Origin: JAABTH01 sp964492615
GTDB taxonomy: Bacteria; Bacillota; Dethiobacteria; DTU022
DNA length: 25,097 nt
Reading direction: 5' to 3'
NCBI GenBank assembly: GCA_964492615.1
Contig: CAZBKZ010000034.1
Location: 1 to 25,097, forward strand
Of the stretch, positions 22,465 through 25,097 are shown one piece after another; the stretch's first letter is position 1, and each line of letters begins with the position of its first letter. Both the position numbers and the translations under genes were made by a program. The notes below the pieces were generated by a model. It searched no databases. It saw only the letters and a program-made list of their open reading frames with translations, and was not told the origin of the DNA.

Positions 22465-23421
22465 ATGGAGAACGAAAATTTGTCCCGGCAGTATGCAATC
22501 AGGACAGTTGGGTTAACAAAAGTCTATGGCAAGCAGATTACCGCTGTCGATAACCTCAACCTATCGGTTACCAAGGGTGAAATATTTTCATTGCTTGGAC
22601 CAAATGGTGCAGGTAAAACCACAACGATTAAGATGCTGTGCTGCCTGACCAGCCCCAGTTCAGGCAGAGCTGCAATTTTGGGAAGAGATACAGTAAAAGA
22701 TTCAGCCTCGGTTAAGAAGTTAATTAACTTGTCACCACAGGAAACAGCTGTTGCCAATCACCTGAGTGTCAGTGAAAACCTGGTATTGATGGGCAGGGTT
22801 TATGGTCTGGATAAACAAAGTGCAGAGATGAGGGCCACTAAATTAATTAAATTAATGGATCTTGGTGAGCGAGCCAAGGATCCGGTCAGAAAATTATCCG
22901 GTGGCATGATGCGCCGCACCAGCATTGCCATGGCTTTAATCTCAAACCCACAGGTTCTCTTTTTAGATGAGCCAACCCAGGGCCTTGATCCAAAATCGCG
23001 CAAAGCGCTCTGGGCAATTATTCAACGTTTAAAAGGGCATAAGACTATTTTACTGACCACACATTATCTTGAAGAAGCTGATTTTTTAGCAGATCGTTTG
23101 GCGATAATTGACCGGGGTAGGTTAGTGGCTATTGGCACCTCAAGTGAACTCAAACAGAAACTGGGTGGTATTCAGTCCATGACACTCAGAACTGAAAATC
23201 TGACCCGGGAGGTTTATGAAAAGCTGAAAAGTGCCTATCCTTCGATATCATTAAGCAGGCAGGAGTTAGTGATAAAAGCACGAAAACTTGTCTTTGATGA
23301 TGTGGCAAATATTCTGCGCAGTGGTGGGGTAAGGATTACCTGGGTATCAATGCATGAACCGACTCTCGACGATGTTTATTTGGATATAATAAAGAGAGGC
23401 TCCAGAGATGAAAATGCTTAG
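22465..23421 (+). CDS. ABC transporter ATP-binding protein, exporter type
   Basis: A 318-residue cytoplasmic ATPase of the DrrA/ABC-2 class. Walker A is GPNGAGKT (45-52), the Q-loop Gln is 92, the signature is LSGGM (144-148), Walker B is VLFLDEP (164-170), and the switch His is in TTHYLEEAD. The C-terminal 90 residues form the domain typical of drug and polysaccharide exporters (EPTLDDVYL). AGAAGGAG at 22451-22458 marks ATG 22465 as start; in-frame upstream codons back to TTG 22396 are unlikely to be used. It overlaps the permease gene by 14 bases. A very short frame (MNMVMLH) lies just upstream behind its own GGAGG and might influence translation. Confidence 0.93.
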   Translation: MENENLSRQYAIRTVGLTKVYGKQITAVDNLNLSVTKGEIFSLLGPNGAGKTTTIKMLCCLTSPSSGRAAILGRDTVKDSASVKKLINLSPQETAVANHLSVSENLVLMGRVYGLDKQSAEMRATKLIKLMDLGERAKDPVRKLSGGMMRRTSIAMALISNPQVLFLDEPTQGLDPKSRKALWAIIQRLKGHKTILLTTHYLEEADFLADRLAIIDRGRLVAIGTSSELKQKLGGIQSMTLRTENLTREVYEKLKSAYPSISLSRQELVIKARKLVFDDVANILRSGGVRITWVSMHEPTLDDVYLDIIKRGSRDENA

Positions 23422-24136
23422 CCTGGCAGGCCGAAACCTGAAAGAGATCTACCGGGATCCTTTGACGACCTCCCTGGGATTGGGCTTGCCTGCATTACTG
23501 ATATTTTTGTTTACGTCAATCGGAAGTAACGTACCGGCCGATTTATTTACAGTTGATATGCTGACCCCGGCGGTAATTGTATTCAGCTTCAGTTTTGTAA
23601 TCATGTTTTCGGCAACTCTGCTGGTCAGGGATCGGCACAGTGCATTCCTATCCCGTTTGCTGGCTGCTCCTCTGCGCTCTAGTGACTTTATCTTTGCCTA
23701 TGTTTTGCCCTTCATACCTTTTGCTATTTTGCAAATATTGGTATGTTTGATTATTGGTATATTCATTGGTTTGTCATTAACCGGCGCTGTTTTGCTGAGT
23801 TTATTGGTGATGGTTCCTGTTGCATTGACCTGTATTGGTTTAGGAATGATCCTCGGTTCGCTTTTCACGGAAAACCAGGTGGCCGGGGTCGGTTCGGTGA
23901 TGATTGTTATTATATCGTTATTCAGTGGTGCCTGGATGGATTTGAAAATGATAGGTGGGGTTTTTCGTGCCGTTGGATATGCGCTGCCTTTTGCCCATGC
24001 TATTGATGCTGCCCGGGCAATCATTAATGGAGCTGCTTTTGCAGATATCAATTCAGAATTAATCTGGGTAACGACATACATGGTTATTTCTATAATCGCT
24101 GGTATTTTAGCTTTCCGTTGGAAAACTAGACCTTAA
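23408..24136 (+). CDS. ABC-2 type permease
   Basis: A 242-residue membrane protein with about six helices, the channel partner of the ATPase encoded just upstream. It shows the ABC-2 pattern of an N-terminal cytoplasmic stretch (LAGRNLKEIYRDPLT), a loop with RDRHSAFLSRLLAAPLRSSDF and a late motif GYALPFAHAIDAAR. The 14-base overlap with the ATPase gene implies co-translation. The exported substrate is unknown; drug, peptide or lipid are the usual ones. Its place behind an ECF sigma/anti-sigma pair suggests a stress-induced efflux role. Confidence 0.92.
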   Translation: MKMLSLAGRNLKEIYRDPLTTSLGLGLPALLIFLFTSIGSNVPADLFTVDMLTPAVIVFSFSFVIMFSATLLVRDRHSAFLSRLLAAPLRSSDFIFAYVLPFIPFAILQILVCLIIGIFIGLSLTGAVLLSLLVMVPVALTCIGLGMILGSLFTENQVAGVGSVMIVIISLFSGAWMDLKMIGGVFRAVGYALPFAHAIDAARAIINGAAFADINSELIWVTTYMVISIIAGILAFRWKTRP

Positions 24137-24286
24137 AAGATAGAAAAAGGAATCATCTCTTCTTAGCTTCTTTAGTTAGATAGCTGATATCATTCATTAA
24201 ACCCCACAACAGAGAGAAAGGTTTATCACTCGCATATCTTATGCCAGAATGTGGTATATTGTGAAAAAACGTTTATTTCTCAATAT

Positions 24287-24315
24287 TTGACAATGGTTAT
24301 ATGATAATGTATACT
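24287..24315 (+). promoter_or_regulatory. strong sigma-A type promoter
   Basis: A perfect -35 TTGACA (24287-24292), a 17-base spacer and -10 TATACT (24310-24315). It precedes the small Cys-rich gene at 24363 by about 48 bases. Confidence 0.8.
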
Positions 24316-24362
24316 ATGTCTATAGAAAATATTTAATATCTCGAAAAAGGAGGAACAGTTCC

Positions 24363-24671
24363 ATGTTAGAACAGAGCGAACATGAAAGAAATTGTCCGGT
24401 ATGCAGCAAGCAGATTTTTGAAGGCGAGGAAGTCATAAGCCAGGTCGTTTGTGGTGATGAAGATTTATGCCTGCCGCCGAATGTAAAGCATAATGAATCC
24501 GAATGCAATGTGTATAGCTTTTGTTCAGAAGAATGCCTTGAAAGTTTTATAAAGACTAAACCGGAATGTTCCTATGTTCCCGGCTGGAAGCGTTTAATGA
24601 GTAAAATTTACCGCGCTGGAAAAACAAGTGGGGTAGCCGGAATCAGGCCACATGAACTGCATAAATGTTGA
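24363..24671 (+). CDS. small cysteine-rich zinc-site protein
   Basis: A 102-residue soluble protein. Cys11-X2-Cys14 (CPVC) near the N-terminus and Cys54-X3-Cys58 in FCSEECLESF form a pattern typical of treble-clef, TRASH/YHS-like metal sites; further cysteines are 30, 36 and 48, and one is at the very end. It is not recognised as a specific named family. It has a strong promoter and GGAGG at 24349-24353, 9 bases before the ATG. The peroxiredoxin gene follows after 44 bases, so the two may share a transcript, which would fit a redox or metal role. Confidence 0.75.
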   Translation: MLEQSEHERNCPVCSKQIFEGEEVISQVVCGDEDLCLPPNVKHNESECNVYSFCSEECLESFIKTKPECSYVPGWKRLMSKIYRAGKTSGVAGIRPHELHKC

Positions 24672-24715
24672 GAGCGTCTGAATGGTTATTCTAAATTACA
24701 AGGGAGGCTAGCCTG

Positions 24716-25097
24716 ATGACCGTTAATGTCGGAGATTTGGTTAAATCATTTACTTTAAAAGATCAGCAGGGGAAAGATGTTTCTTTAAAAGATTATTCAG
24801 GTAAAAAAATACTTCTGTCATTCCATCCCCTGGCCTGGACTAAGGTATGTGCTCAGCAAATGGAATCCCTGGAAGCAAAAAAAGAAGAATTTGATCAGCT
24901 GAATACTATCGCTTTTGGAATCAGCGTGGATTCTGTGCCCTGTAAGAAAGCCTGGGCGAAAAGTTTAAATATAGAAAAGACCCAACTACTATGTGATTTC
25001 TGGGAACATGGTGAAGTAGCAAAGCTTTTTGGTATTTTTATTGAGGAAAAAGGCTTTTCCGAAAGAGTAAATATTATAATTGATGAAAATCAGAAAG
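24716..25097 (+). CDS. AhpC/TSA-family peroxiredoxin, 3' end off window
   Basis: The first 127 residues of a thiol peroxidase are visible, and the frame is open to the window end, so about 25 or more residues are missing. The peroxidatic motif Thr42-X2-Cys45 (LAWTKVC) is kept, while the usual FYPxDFTxVCP/GCT context is replaced by FHPLAWTKVCAQQME. DSVPCKKAW aligns with the DSxxxHxAW region and puts a Cys at 76; another is Cys93. GGGAGG at 24702-24707 lies 8 bases before the ATG. It probably reduces hydrogen or organic peroxides, and may be coupled to the Cys-rich protein upstream. Confidence 0.88.
   Translation, partial: MTVNVGDLVKSFTLKDQQGKDVSLKDYSGKKILLSFHPLAWTKVCAQQMESLEAKKEEFDQLNTIAFGISVDSVPCKKAWAKSLNIEKTQLLCDFWEHGEVAKLFGIFIEEKGFSERVNIIIDENQK

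Overview
The window looks like a chromosomal segment of a low-to-mid GC Gram-positive anaerobe (Bacillota, probably a Clostridia-type lineage). This is an inference from strong AGGAGG-type ribosome binding sites with some GTG/TTG starts, a T-box leader in front of trp genes, a LevR-type sigma-54 activator with a mannose-family PTS, an ECF sigma/zf-HC2 anti-sigma pair and an Rrf2 regulator. No rRNA, tRNA, CRISPR array, transposase or phage gene was seen.

Layout. 1-1127: the upstream edge of a minus-strand gene lying off the left end, a small coiled-coil protein (325-576), then about 550 bases without a convincing gene. 1128-2363: a membrane-anchored surface protein. 2393-7205: a promoter, a tryptophan T-box with specifier UGG, its terminator, and a compact trpB-trpA-trpD-trpC-trpF operon with no trpE or trpG. 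7367-8518: a YccF-family membrane protein and, convergent to it, a NapH-type membrane iron-sulfur protein.

8741-20826: the most unusual part. A LevR-like sigma-54 activator on the minus strand faces a plus-strand operon that starts at a good -24/-12 promoter. The operon encodes PTS EIIA, a BCCT transporter, a UroD/MtaA-fold protein, PTS EIIB, a zinc alcohol dehydrogenase, a DhnA/FbaB-type class I aldolase, a fused PTS EIIC-EIID, and its own HPr and Enzyme I. It therefore carries a complete phosphotransfer chain from PEP to substrate, two plausible catabolic enzymes, and two proteins (BCCT and UroD-like) that do not normally belong to sugar PTS operons. The substrate cannot be read from the sequence. 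The activator lacks the usual first PRD and has Gln where its EIIA-like domain should carry the phosphorylated His.

20818-24136: an Rrf2-family regulator interrupted by an in-frame TAA, divergent from an ECF sigma/anti-sigma operon, followed by a two-gene ABC exporter whose upstream region shares an element with the sigma operon. 24363-25097: a small cysteine-rich zinc-site protein behind a strong sigma-A type promoter, and the start of an atypical AhpC/TSA peroxiredoxin that runs off the right end.
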